Shown here: piece after piece, positions 1 to 10,189 of the stretch | Layout: each line of letters starts with the position of its first letter | How positions within the stretch are numbered: the first letter of the stretch is position 1 | Source: Brachynemurus nebulosus | Taxonomy: Eukaryota > Arthropoda > Insecta > Neuroptera > Myrmeleontidae | Reading direction: 5' to 3' | Assembly: GCA_035578155.1 (NCBI GenBank) | Contig: JAPWDM010000003.1 | Location: 64,162,142-64,226,141, forward strand | Length of the DNA stretch: 64,000 nt | Translations under genes and position numbers: made by a program | Notes under the pieces: model-generated | What the model was told of the DNA's origin: nothing | Databases searched by the model: none | The model's input: only the letters and a program-made list of their open reading frames with translations

Positions 1-573
1 CAGATTTACTATTGGTCGCATTTACGTGCAGTACATTAAAACATCTTGGCATTTTTTTTTTGCACACTGAAGGACAAGAAAAGTATAAAAATTTTCTATG
101 TCCTCGTCATGTATTTATAAACAACAACATTCACATTTATGTTATGTAAAACTATTTTACGACTTTTGATAAAATTGTCGTTGATTTGCATGGCCTCACA
201 TTGAAAATTGAATTCTAAATCCACATGATGCATTTTATATTGTCGTAGGTTAGGAATTTCGTTGGCTAATGTATGATTGGCTTAATAATAGTTTTTAATA
301 GTTTTTTATTGTCTACGACGATATTGCAGCATATGTTGGTGATAACGGTCGATAGAAAAAAATATTTTATAATTAAATATGGTTATTTTTTTCTTTCTTG
401 GTGTAATTAGTTATTTTATTATTTTAAATAAATTATATGTTAGTCATTTTATTTTTTACATTTATGCAACAAGCGACCTTTGCTGTTTGATCAGCATAAT
501 TACTTTTATAGTAAGGTAAAAATTTTCTGGGTTGTTCGACACTAAATCTATGATTGAAAATTATTACTAACAT
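1..573. other. No gene seen; AT-rich flank
   Basis: AT-rich sequence with short homopolymer runs. I see no coding frame, RNA gene or convincing repeat before the hAT element. Confidence 0.5.
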
Positions 574-581
574 TTTGCCAG

Positions 582-1087
582 TAGTGATGAGCAAAATTAG
601 TCTTGGTCTTGCATTTTTTGCAAGACCAAGACTATGTATACCAAGACCAAGACCAAGACTATAAGTATGGCTGCAAGACCAATACCAAGACTCAAGTGAG
701 CAAGACCAAGACAATAGCAAGAAAAAAGCAAGACTCTTGCTAAATTATTTAAATAGTTTAAAAGTATAATTAATACCGTAAAGAGAGAAAATTCTGATTT
801 TAGAAGGAAAACATTGGAAAATAAGAAAATGCAAGAAAGTGCAAGATTCTTTAGCAATACCAAGACCAAGATCAATACCAAGACTGCATTTTGCAAGACC
901 AAGATCAATACCAAGACTGCATTTTGCAAGACCAAGATCAATACCAAGACTGCATTTTGCAAGACCAAGATCAAGACCAAAACCCAAACTGCTGTAGCAA
1001 GACCAAGACCGACATTCTTAATGCAAGAACAAGACCAAGACCAAGACTGCCAAGTCTTGGTCTTGGTCTTGCATTTGCTCATCACTA
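582..1087. mobile_element. Non-autonomous hAT element (CAAGAC-rich MITE), copy 1
   Basis: The ends are inverted: TAGTGATGAGCAAA on the left, TTTGCTCATCACTA on the right. They are flanked by a perfect 8-bp direct repeat TTTGCCAG at 574-581 and 1088-1095. An 8-bp duplication with a TAGTG end is the hAT signature. The 506-bp interior is almost wholly CAAGACC/GGTCTTG repeat. It has a 15-bp perfect hairpin just inside the left end (599-613 with 619-633) and a 19-bp hairpin just inside the right end (1030-1048 with 1053-1071). It encodes no transposase. Long frames here, such as 597-1085 on the minus strand, are translations of the simple repeat. Related copies lie at 26191-26419, 57244-57634 and 61070-61495. 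Confidence 0.92.
861..978. repeat. 33-bp tandem repeat inside the hAT MITE
   Basis: Three full 33-bp units start at 861, 894 and 927, and a partial fourth starts at 960. Each begins CAAGACCAAGATCAATACC and ends GACTGCATTTTG. The other three copies of the element lack this expansion, so it arose in this copy or its immediate source. Confidence 0.93.
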
Positions 1088-1229
1088 TTTGCCAGACAAT
1101 GATATCTCAGCTCCCATAATTTTGTAGAGGTCATAAAATTTGCTTAAAAAATGGTTTCGTTTATTGTTTTTATGAGACACCCTGTATATTTCGACTTTAT
1201 TAAATAGAAAATAGAAAATTGTTACCTCA

Positions 1230-1480
1230 GTCTATCTACATCAGATATTACTTTAAATATACTTTTACTACTTTAAATATTTTCAATGTTTTGAGCTATG
1301 CATTTTCGATAAAACTTTTTTTATGCGGTTCTGATCCACCGCATAAAAGAATTTTTTTTACAATCTGGACCGAACTCTTTTTATAGCTTATTAATGGGTA
1401 TTGTTAAATATATTTATTTTTGCGATTTTTTTTAATGCGGTCCCTATCCACCGCATAAGAAAAGGTTCAGCTGTATTGAT
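1230..1480 (+). repeat. Dispersed repeat with paired ATGCGGT hairpins, copy 1
   Basis: Two hairpins lie 112 bp apart: ATGCGGT at 1323-1329 pairs with ACCGCAT at 1338-1344, and 1435-1441 pairs with 1450-1456, each with an 8-nt loop. The first stem extends to 9 bp. The same sequence, including 'caatctggaccgaact' between the hairpins, recurs inverted near 60325-60510 and in split form at 18670-18745 and 19206-19335. The element class is unknown. Confidence 0.7.
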
Positions 1481-1487
1481 CGTTTTC

Positions 1488-2500
1488 ATTAAGAAATACA
1501 AAATTGCATCTTTGCGAACGACCAGGGACTCAAAAAAGAAGAAAAAAAATATTGTACAATATTTCATTACATTTTATGAATAAAATTACAATGGTACAGC
1601 AGAAATATTACAAACATTTCCACCACCCCCTCCATCACCCTCGTATTTAACTTTCGTTCTAGTATATTATGATTTGTTTCGATGATAAATGTGCAAAATC
1701 TTCGCAATAGTAATAAATGTAAACCAGCTATTTCTATACAAACGACACATAAAAGAAAATCAAGGTTTTTCGTAGACAGAAAAATATGCTGTCTAGAGAT
1801 AACATTAGTAAGCGAGCGTATTATGTTGACTGTCGTAACGCAACATTACGGAAAATGATAAACACACCCCTCCGCGCGCACGGGTTCCCCTATCAACTAA
1901 CTCTGCAGCCACGGGGATTTCTTCAGCAGCGAAAAAAAAATGATAGAAAGTTACATGTTTTGCTGTAGGAGGCGCGACTACAGGTACCTAGAATGTATGA
2001 GGGTAATAATATTATTGATGGGGAGGGTGTGGGGAGTGGGGGTAGTGAATAGGGGTAACAAAAATGTGGAAAAAGGGAGGGGGGTATGAAACATTATATT
2101 AACGTATATTTCCTTTTAAAAGATCATCTTCGTTTTTTTTTTACGTTGTATATTGTAAATCGTTGTGCTTTATTACAAAAAAGTCGTATTTTTTTTTCGA
2201 AAAAATTAATTTAAATTTTTATTTTTAGTGTTTTTTTTTTTAATTACTTAAATAATTGAGATTTAGTTATGGTTTTTTTAAGTATGATATTATTTTACTG
2301 ATAGCACAATTTAGTAAGAAATTCTAACTAATACGTTAATTAATATGTTAAAATTTGTTTTGCTTTTATGTCTCAACAGCATAACCAGTTGACTTAAAAT
2401 TTTGCCCAGAATTGGCTCGGAAGACAGAGAAGGGTGTTGGCTACGTTTTACAGTGTATACTTAGTATACTCTGTACCTATTAATTTTATGTCATAATTTC
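1488..2500. other. Intergenic stretch with C-rich and G-rich arms
   Basis: A C-rich tract (about 1621-1648) and a G-rich tract (about 1995-2052) are roughly reverse complementary, like degraded ends of an inverted-repeat element. No coding sequence is supported. The interval from 2100 to 2500 is AT-rich with T runs. Confidence 0.4.
2020..2042 (+). other. G-quadruplex-forming motif
   Basis: Four G-runs of 4, 3, 4 and 5 bases are separated by loops of 1, 3 and 3 bases, which fits the G3+N1-7 consensus. Further G-runs follow at about 2075-2087. This is unusual in such AT-rich sequence. Confidence 0.7.
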
Positions 2501-2539
2501 AAACACACTACACGGGCGAAGCCGTGGGTAAATGTTAGT

Positions 2540-3230
2540 TGTTTTAAAAAGCCAAGGAAATGGAATATTACGAATCGCATGGAGTTGTCGTAAAGCATTC
2601 TTAAACAAAGCAGTTTCTTGGTATTGGTGATATTCGATTTTCTTGACTTTATAAAACTATTTTTTAATAAATTTATTATCAATAAGATGCGACTTGCTTT
2701 CATAGTAATAAATTTCGGTCGATTTTAACTGTAGGACACTGTACGCATCTATGTTTATATTTAATAGTAACTTAAAGTAAAATATGTTTTAAGAAAATTT
2801 TATTGAATTTTTTGTTTGAAAACAGGTATAGGCACTAAAAACGTGTTTATCTAAAATTTTTGAAAAATAATGAAACCATGTAAGTTGTGATTTTTCCACA
2901 CCGTTCCGAAAATTCCGAAAGTCTCTCGTATTTTTAACATTTATAGGGTGCTCTCAGTAAATCCAATAAGAATGCGGGAGCTGGGGTTGTAGTCTCCGGG
3001 CTCGGGAAATAGAAACATTTGTTTTTTTGCTCGTCACCTATATATATATTTCTAGGGGAAAATTTTTGTAAAATCTAGTTTATCTCTGGGGGCCCGCCAT
3101 TTCTCTCTACAGTCTTGGCTCGAAGTTGACCCTAAAAATTCAAAAGTTGCTTACTTCCCGCACTGTTTTTATATGAATCTGAATAACATCCGTATAGAGT
3201 AACAATTTTCTTATTGTAGTTAGTAATAGA
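2540..3230. other. No gene seen
   Basis: AT-rich. A segment at about 3065-3110 (tctgggggcccgccatttct) resembles 60925-60950 and is probably a dispersed repeat remnant. No coding sequence is supported. Confidence 0.4.
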
Positions 3231-3232
3231 TA

Positions 3233-3357
3233 AGTATCGGATATTTTTCGGATCAAACAGCATTCCTGTTTTGTGTATGTAGGTATATCGCACTTGATGT
3301 GATTAATGTGAATAAAAACGAATACGATGTTGTTTGATCCGAAAAATGTCCAATACC
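3233..3357. repeat. Small foldback element
   Basis: Inverted arms of about 31 bp, centred on TTTTTCGGATCAAACA (about 3245) and TGTTTGATCCGAAAAA (about 3330), enclose roughly 55 bp. The arms differ at a few positions. It directly precedes another inverted-repeat element. The superfamily is not identifiable. Confidence 0.7.
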
Positions 3358-3387
3358 TAGTGACAAAGACACTAAACAAATTCCATA

Positions 3388-3639
3388 TCGCGCGTTTTCT
3401 GTCTCAACCTCGTATATCAAAAACTACATGTTTTAGGACACACAAAAATCATATTAAATACTGTATTTATACATATACTTATCTATATATATTTATGTAC
3501 ATAGGTAGCCAACATCAATGGGTGTAATTAGCATAAATCTTAAGTTCATAGTGATGAAGATACAGATTTAAATACGTTTTGTTTGCGTGTCCAAAAATTG
3601 GGATTTTTCAGATACGAGGTTGAGACAGAAAACGCCCGA
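3388..3639. mobile_element. TA-flanked MITE, 252 bp
   Basis: The terminal inverted repeats are about 36 bp. The left starts TCGCGCGTTTTCTGTCTCAA and the right reads the same in reverse complement with about four differences. TA dinucleotides at 3386-3387 and 3640-3641 fit a Tc1/mariner-type target duplication. There is no coding capacity. The next element begins two bases further on. Confidence 0.8.
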
Positions 3640-3643
3640 TATA

Positions 3644-4091
3644 CTGTGTGAGTATTTCGAAAGTTGCCATTTTTATTACAGCCAAACCGTTGATTTAATC
3701 GAAAAATTGTTCAAATAAGAGTTGCATATATCGACGGGGGCAGCCGATTGCTATAGTCAGCAGCTTTATAGCTCTTATGGTTTTCGAGCTATGATACAAA
3801 CGTATAGATTTTTAAACTATAAATTAATTTTTCGATAAAACTGATCTAATGCATTAATTAACAACATAAATGAGCAAAAAAATTTTTTTATCCAAGTTTA
3901 ATTTTGTAATTTTTCTTTAATTTATCAGATAAGCGGTACAAATATGCATATGTACTTGAGGCTACTCGAACTGATAGTGTTTTTCTTGCTTACATTTCCG
4001 TTGCATCCAAGAAAAGAACTTTTTCCAGTACCATTTCTGTCATAAAAATTTGGTTGTAATTGAAATAGCAGCTCTCAAAAAACTCACATGG
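3644..4091. mobile_element. TA-flanked MITE family M1, copy 1
   Basis: The termini CTGTGTGAG (left) and CCATGTGAG (right, inverted) lead into a ~37-bp imperfect TIR containing GTTGCCATTTTTATTAC. TA flanks both sides (3642-3643, 4092-4093). A second copy in the same orientation lies at 23732-24187. The matching boundaries of the two copies define the element. Tc1/mariner-like by its TA target; no transposase. Confidence 0.85.
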
Positions 4092-4299
4092 TAATTAATT
4101 CATGTACAAAACCAAAATAAAAATTGTTAAATGTCTTTACCGAGTACATAATAATAATTTTAAAAAAAAATGCAATTATAAAAACAATAATAAAATCAGC
4201 AAGTAATAAAATTTATACGTACTTTCAAAACAAAATTGCATCGGCACTCACACACTCACTCACACAATCATCAATAAAAACAAACAACAATCGACAAGC

Positions 4300-4470
4300 G
4301 ACCGGCTAGAAAACGTGACGCGGGGGACGTATGCAGTTCAATGCAACTTGTATTGTGGCGGCGACAGTGATGCACTCGTCGTGCAGCAGTGCATACGTAG
4401 TGCATACGTCGCTTGCTTGATAATATGTAGCTCGGTCGCTCGGTCATAGCGGCAGAATCATTCTATTCCA
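4300..4470. other. GC-richer island, possible regulatory sequence
   Basis: A short island with several CpGs in AT-rich DNA. It holds AGTGCATACGT twice in tandem (about 4389-4410) and its inverse GACGTATGCA at about 4326. The pattern resembles an insect promoter, but no coding exon is seen. The function is inferred only from composition. Confidence 0.25.
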
Positions 4471-4471
4471 C

Positions 4472-4922
4472 TTGGGTTAGGTTAGTTTTTCCTATTTGTC
4501 TAATACAACTACTAGACGTAATAGTGCAACTAAAACTAAACACACAGATATGCATTTTACCGTACTTAAAACATTGTTGAGACTTGAGACATGCAAGTGT
4601 TGTTTGCATTACGGACGTACATAATAATTTCTATATTATGTATGTGGTCACTAAAAATACTACACGTTTAGTAAAATGTGTGTAGTATTAGTCACAGATT
4701 AGTAGGAGACGTTTTGATGATAGGAATTTAATGAAAAATGCATTTTCAAGGTTTTTTCATTTATATGTATGCTAAATACATATATAAATTTTATAATTTA
4801 TCATACTGTGAAAATTAATATCTCAAAATAGTAGCGATTAAGGTAGTGTTTTAATCTAGAAACGTCAGTTTCGGCCACTTTTTTTTCAGATTAAATAAAA
4901 AAATATCCCCGTAGCGATATAC
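4472..4922. other. No gene seen
   Basis: AT-rich, without coding frames. One GGTTAGGTTAG occurs near 4478. It is too short to be telomeric repeat. Confidence 0.4.
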
Positions 4923-4924
4923 TG

Positions 4925-5634
4925 TACACTCTCAAAACGATTTCTTTGTTCAAAGATCTTTCTTTCTTTGAATCAAAAAAACTATTTTTTCTACTTCTAC
5001 TATTAAAAGTAATATTTTATGCACATATGTAAAAATTAACAATTGCCCACACTGTGCGGAAATACAGTGGGAAATTATTTCCCACGCCTTAATATGATAA
5101 AAAAGTAGGCTGTTCCGTTAGTTTAATATATAATATATAGAAATAGTACTAAAAATATACATACCTATATGTATGTTGATTATTTATTATTGTTTCCATA
5201 GTTTCAAAGTATGCTTTGGCAAAAATTTGAACATCTTACCACTGACATTATAAATTTAAAAAACTTTTACTACTTATTTAAATTTTGTTTTAATTATTTA
5301 TGTTAAATTTTACGAGAAAAAATGTGCTCGTAGAAAAAGTATAGTGTAAAATACGTGGGAAAAGCTTATTTCTCACTCATACGAATTGTTGCCACTCGCC
5401 CTGCGGGTTCGCGCAACAAACTCATATTCGTGAGAAATAAGCCTCTTTCCCCACTTATTGTACAATATACTATTTTTGAATCAAAGAAATATTTTTTTGA
5501 CTACTAAAAAGAAAATTATTTCTGTGAATCAAAAAAATATTTTCTTTGATTCAAAGAAATATTTTTTTGATTCAAAGAAAAAAATTTCAGAGAAATTTTT
5601 AATCTTTGAACAAAGAAATCGTTTTGAGAATGTA
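4925..5634. mobile_element. Inverted-repeat element with a nested insertion
   Basis: The left end (TACACTCTCAAAACGATTTC, then TTTGTTCAAAGAT) recurs inverted at about 5600-5634, giving a TIR of at least 33 bp. Subterminal sequence has repeats of the form ATTCAAAGAAATATTTTTTT. A palindromic element (5339-5470) lies inside. There is no coding capacity, and the target duplication is ambiguous. Confidence 0.72.
5339..5470. mobile_element. Palindromic foldback element nested in 4925-5634
   Basis: The left arm has TATTTCTCAC and the right arm GTGAGAAATA, and the pairing extends outward about 38 bp to GTATAGTG and CAATATAC. The centre also pairs partly (TTGTTGC with GCAACAA). Related palindromes ending CAATATAC occur at about 19080-19208 and 52949-53050, so this terminal structure belongs to a dispersed family. 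Confidence 0.75.
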
Positions 5635-5639
5635 TAATA

Positions 5640-5915
5640 TTTCCGATTACAAAATTCACTTTTTTTTCCCAATTTTTTTTGTGCGGTTTTGGGCATTGAA
5701 CGTGTCTGTGTGTCTCGTCGAACAACTCATCCAAGAGTTTAGGATTTGTAATCTTTTCTTCACCAAATTTCGTAAAAGTTGGATTTTTTGTTCGTGGCTT
5801 GTCGTACGGATACATTTTCAGTCATAGTCTCGGACTCAAGTTTCACCATAACAGTGGCTGTAAATAGCTGAATTTTGCTTTCCGGAAGTCACTAAAAAAA
5901 CTCTGTTAATGGGGA
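5640..5915 (+). repeat. Dispersed repeat family R6, copy 1
   Basis: Shares an ordered series of blocks with 7020-7415: a GGGCAT..GAACGTGTCTG-like block, then cgaactcatcc, caccaaatttcgtaaa, and the CATAGTC..CTCAAGT / ACAGTGGCTGTAA / AGCTGAATT blocks. A third, partial copy is at 61496-61600. No coding frame is conserved between copies. Probably a degraded transposable element of unknown class. Confidence 0.6.
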
Positions 5916-6960
5916 GAGGAGAGCACACAGCTTTCTTATATTCGTAACAGACTTTGTATTTAAACTTAATTTTATCTTAACGTTTGAAACAACAATAACT
6001 AACTTTAAGACTGGAATTGGATGAATTGCTTCTTAACTTTTTCCAAAAATAATTTCACTGTTAAAAAATTTACTTGGTGAAGTTGTATTGGGAGTTAAAA
6101 GTGCTTTGAAGCTATAACTTAACGCCTTTCAATATTCCGACCATCCTCAGGGTAATTTTTTTGAGACTTATATTCAAGAAAGTTTTACGAGAGATGCGAA
6201 ATATTTTTGAAAGAAAGCATACTTAAGGAAAAATTAATAAAATGAGGGCCTTCTCACACAATTTTCTTCTTTATAAGCATCAAAAATATTTAGAAATTTC
6301 AAAATTTCCTTTTAAAGGCACCTTCTTTAAAGGTTCATACTTTTAACAATAAGCAGGGAAAAAAAGTCGATTATTTCATATTTCTAGACTAGTCCATCGC
6401 ATTGATATAAAATTTTTCTATAACAAATCTACAATAATCCTCTTGTTACACTAACGCGACACTAGATGTCACGCAAATACATTGTTTACAGTTTGATATA
6501 ATTATTTTAATCTGATCTCTGTTGTTGTTTCTCTGTTCATTTTTTTTTTGTCAAATAAAATTCCAAATAAAACAATCAATTTATCACGTTTCATTTGTTT
6601 CTGATTTGTTATTTTATTATCAGAACGGGAAAAAGTAATCTTTAGGATATATGTATTCCTCTCCGATTCGCCCGTACGTATTAAATGTGTGCGGTGTACG
6701 GCAACGTTTAAATTGAAATTCGTGATATATTTGATATTTTTGTTTTTGTTTGAACTAGGTAGGTAGGTGGTCGGTTGATAAGGGTAAGCGCACATGATGG
6801 CAGTTCATATTTTATTGATTAAGCCAATTAAAAAAATACTCCTGTCGCAGCATCCCGCATAACATCCCGCGAATTTCCGTTTAACAAAGTTAGTTTTTCT
6901 TGGAAACTAGTTGACATAGAATAATAATTTAAAGACCCTTTAATGTGATTTTTTCTCCTT
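5916..6960. other. No gene seen
   Basis: AT-rich and featureless to the eye. The 97-codon minus-strand frame at 6502-6795 has no recognisable domain and an asparagine/lysine/isoleucine-rich makeup expected of random AT-rich sequence. Confidence 0.4.
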
Positions 6961-7019
6961 TTTCCAATGGTGTAAAAAAAATTTTTAAATATTGGGAAAT
7001 TTTGGCAAAAAACTAATTT

Positions 7020-7415
<396 letters not shown>

Positions 7416-7489
7416 TAAATCGTTCGACAAAAAAAAAATTGCTCGTTTTTCAGATTACACGACCGAAGTGAAAGCTTCTATATGACAAT

Positions 7490-7560
7490 CTCGAATCGAA
7501 CCCCGGATCTCCCGGTAACTAGCCGGGTGTCTCGCCACTAGATCAACGATCCTCTGTTCG
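7490..7560 (-). other. tRNA-derived SINE-like head
   Basis: On the minus strand there is an A-box-like TGATCTAGTGG (7535-7545), and about 32 bp further a B-box-like GGTTCGATTCG (7492-7502). Between them CCGG-CTAGTTA-CCGG folds as an anticodon arm with a 7-base loop. The sequence resembles tRNA-Glu/Asp. The T-stem does not pair properly and the acceptor stem is not evident, so it is not a working tRNA. It may be a SINE head, with the remainder running down to about 7420. Confidence 0.5.
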
Positions 7561-8800
7561 ACAGCCGCCCCAATCCAATAACCATTCAACCACTTATCTG
7601 TATTGATACTCTCTCTAATGCGAGAAACAGTTACTATATTTCAACCGTTGATCTGTTGACATTTTATTAGACTGGACGAAGGGACAAAAATTAATTGATA
7701 AGTAATAATAACGAAAGTAAAATGAAGTTATTTTTATCTGATTTTTAATGAACAAAAATATTAATTTAATCGTAGAAATACTCTTAGTAAAATGTACCTT
7801 TGATATTATTTTAAAAAAAAATCTTTAAAAATAAGAATTCTTGGTGATGATGTGCTACTACACCTTTAATAATTACACTTATATACCGAGTTTGAATCTA
7901 ACTTAAGTTTAAATAATACAAAATATGACATCAGAAATATTTTGTAATCATTATCAAAATCGCCGGTATGCGATTACCTTTACAATAACCGACCATTGGG
8001 ATGGGAAGCGTGAAGGAAGGCTAAGAGTTTTATTGGGGGGATTATTTTCTTCGGTGTATATTTTGTGTCAGTTCGGGAAAATTTATGTTTTTATTTATTG
8101 CTTGATGATGAGGAAATTTCGATATTAGGAAAAATTAATTTTATTTTTACTATTAAAAAAAGAAATTATTTATTTATTGATGAAAAATTGTTTTCTCATC
8201 GAAGAAATTTTTTTTCTCATAGTTTCGTAGAACAGATGGTCTACTTAATAAATAATTAAAATTTATTTAAAACATAAAATTACAAATATTATGATGCGTT
8301 TAAAATTGTTTCTTTACGTTGCACTGCACTGCAACGATTAAAAATAGGCGAAGAGGCGGATAGAAATTATAGTACTGCAGTATTTAAACTAAATAATAAT
8401 AACCAGATTCTTGTTACTTAAGTATATATCTGCGCGCACATACAAATATGTACTTAAGTAAAAAGCTGAACATTGTAAATAAATTGTTTTCTAATAGGAA
8501 ATCAAGTAATATTTATACGGTTCACACCTTCATATCAATAATGTTACAATTACCAATACTTTGAGATAATAGGGTCAATTGGGATTCTTATGTAATGTAC
8601 GGACAAAAAAAACAATCGATAACTAACTTTATCGCAAACTAACATTCGGATTTCTTACTGTTTCTTTCTTGCCATTCTCATTAGTTTAAACTTTGATGGG
8701 CATTTAAAAAAAAAAAATGAAAAAATCACAGAATACGCTACCAGTGGGGTATGGCACACAGCTTTCTCACACTCAAGCACACTTTAAGCTTAGTAACAAG
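7561..8800. other. No gene seen
   Basis: AT-rich. The short frames at 7925-8259 lack any recognisable domain. No RNA gene or tandem repeat was found. Confidence 0.4.
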
Positions 8801-8802
8801 TA

Positions 8803-9260
8803 AGATATCGACATTCAATAGGATTTCACGGTAGCGGCTTCGCTAGCATTACTTCGATTGCGATGAAATTCGTAGGCGGCCATCTAGGAACCAAACTTCA
8901 TCAATCGAATACCTAGTTCAGAAGTTATGCCACTTGATCTGAATGGAATGTCATGGTAGCAGTGTCGCTAACGTTACTCCGATTGCGATGAAATCCGTAG
9001 GCATTTGTAGGGGACCATTGAGGAACCAAACTTCATAATTTCTGAAAATTTCATTAACAGCAATCGAATAGTTCAGAAGTGGTGTGATTTGGCGCAGGAC
9101 AGACGGATAGACGGACTGACTGGTAGAAAGACACGCAAGCGAAATTGTTCAGAACGCTCTATAACGTAAAAATCGCGTGAAATTTTCCATTTTAGAGGGA
9201 AAAAATTTTTTATGTTTCAAAAGTGACGACTTAGTAGTTTCGGAAGCAAAAATAAACCGT
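8803..9260 (+). repeat. Dispersed repeat family R8, copy 1, with internal duplication
   Basis: A block with GGTAGCGGCTTCGCTAGC, TTCGATTGCGATGAAAT and GAACCAAACTTCAT occurs twice in direct orientation (about 8826-8935 and 8950-9090). The whole segment recurs inverted and shorter at 38360-38660, where the duplication is absent. No coding frame. Probably a degraded transposon. Confidence 0.65.
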
Positions 9261-9261
9261 C

Positions 9262-9655
9262 TATTAAAAATTAAAATTACGCGAATTTTTCGAAAAAAAA
9301 ATAAAATAATAAATTTTATTTGAGAGATATTTAAAAAAATAGTTTTGCCACGTATACTTTTTTACGTTTGTTTTTGCTGACAAAATCTGGCAAAAGGTAC
9401 AAAAGTACCTACATAAGTACTTTGATTAAAAAAAAAATTAAGTATTTGTTTACTTAAACACTAATTTTGGCACAGCTCTTAAATATTCCAATACACGGGT
9501 TAAACTAAATCAAAAAATGTAATAATAATATAAATAACATTTTTTTGTTTTTTTAGAAAGATTAGTAATTGTTTTTCTTTTGGTGGTTACATAAGAAAAT
9601 GATTCTTATATTTTCTAAATATTACGACCAATTTGCTTTTTTTGATGTTTTTTTT
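9262..9655. other. No gene seen
   Basis: AT-rich, with many homopolymer runs. No feature can be supported. Confidence 0.4.
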
Positions 9656-9659
9656 ACCT

Positions 9660-9960
9660 GTCTCTAGGTTTACAGTAGAGTTACCGGCGAATTTAGCGAG
9701 CCTGGTTAGCAAAACCTTAAATACTGTCATTGTTGTTAGCAAAACCCTGTAAATCCACAAACGCTTGTCTCAATTTTTCATTTCTACTATCAAAATGACG
9801 AAATTCTTTTTAGCGGTATGAAAAATTCGATCGAAATTTTTCCTCTAGTGATTCTGCCCGAGTTTTATTTTGGTCAGAAAAAAAAGAACGCCCGCGAAAA
9901 CTTATAATTCGTTTCAAATTTCATCATTCTGTCAGCGAACTCCTCTTTTAGTCAATCTAT
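9660..9960 (+). repeat. Dispersed repeat family R9, copy 1
   Basis: Shares the ordered blocks TTTTCATTT..TATCAAAATGACGAAATTC, TTTTGGTCA/AAAATG, GAAAAGAACG and CGAAAACTTATAATTCG with two tandem copies at 22015-22620 and one at 59580-59890. Copies are well diverged, which suggests an old family. Class unknown. Confidence 0.6.
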
Positions 9961-10189
9961 CCTTAGTATTGATTACACCACAAATCCAATTTTACGTAGT
10001 GGTCGGTGCAAATTTAAGGGGAAGTACGTCGGGGCGTCGGTAAACTTTTGTTTCGGGGGTTAGTAAATATTACTTATCTGAATTTATTTAAAATAAAATT
10101 ATCTTTAGAGATGATTTACACCTAAAATTCAGTTGTGTAGACAAAGGAAATCGAATGTTATACTAATGAATATGAGTGATGACTTTTAG

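Noticed and set aside
861..978. Regular 33-bp repeats that might suggest a CRISPR array
   Set aside because: Units are contiguous with no unique spacers, and the DNA is eukaryotic.
597..1085. 162-codon minus-strand frame full of LVLILVL-type repeats, and similar frames at 57156-57632 and 61223-61459
   Set aside because: Direct translation of CAAGAC/GTCTTG simple repeat inside hAT MITEs. No domain, and the same sequence is open in several frames.
2506..2538. CACGG-GCGAAG-CCGTG hairpin followed by TTAG, resembling a Helitron 3' end
   Set aside because: The terminal CTRR is TTAG, no 5' TC end was found and no second copy is present, so the call cannot be supported.
4475..4490. GGTTAGGTTAG, possible insect telomere repeat
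   Set aside because: Only two units; no array.
7490..7560. Functional tRNA gene
   Set aside because: The T-stem does not pair and no acceptor stem closes the structure; it fits a decayed SINE head better.
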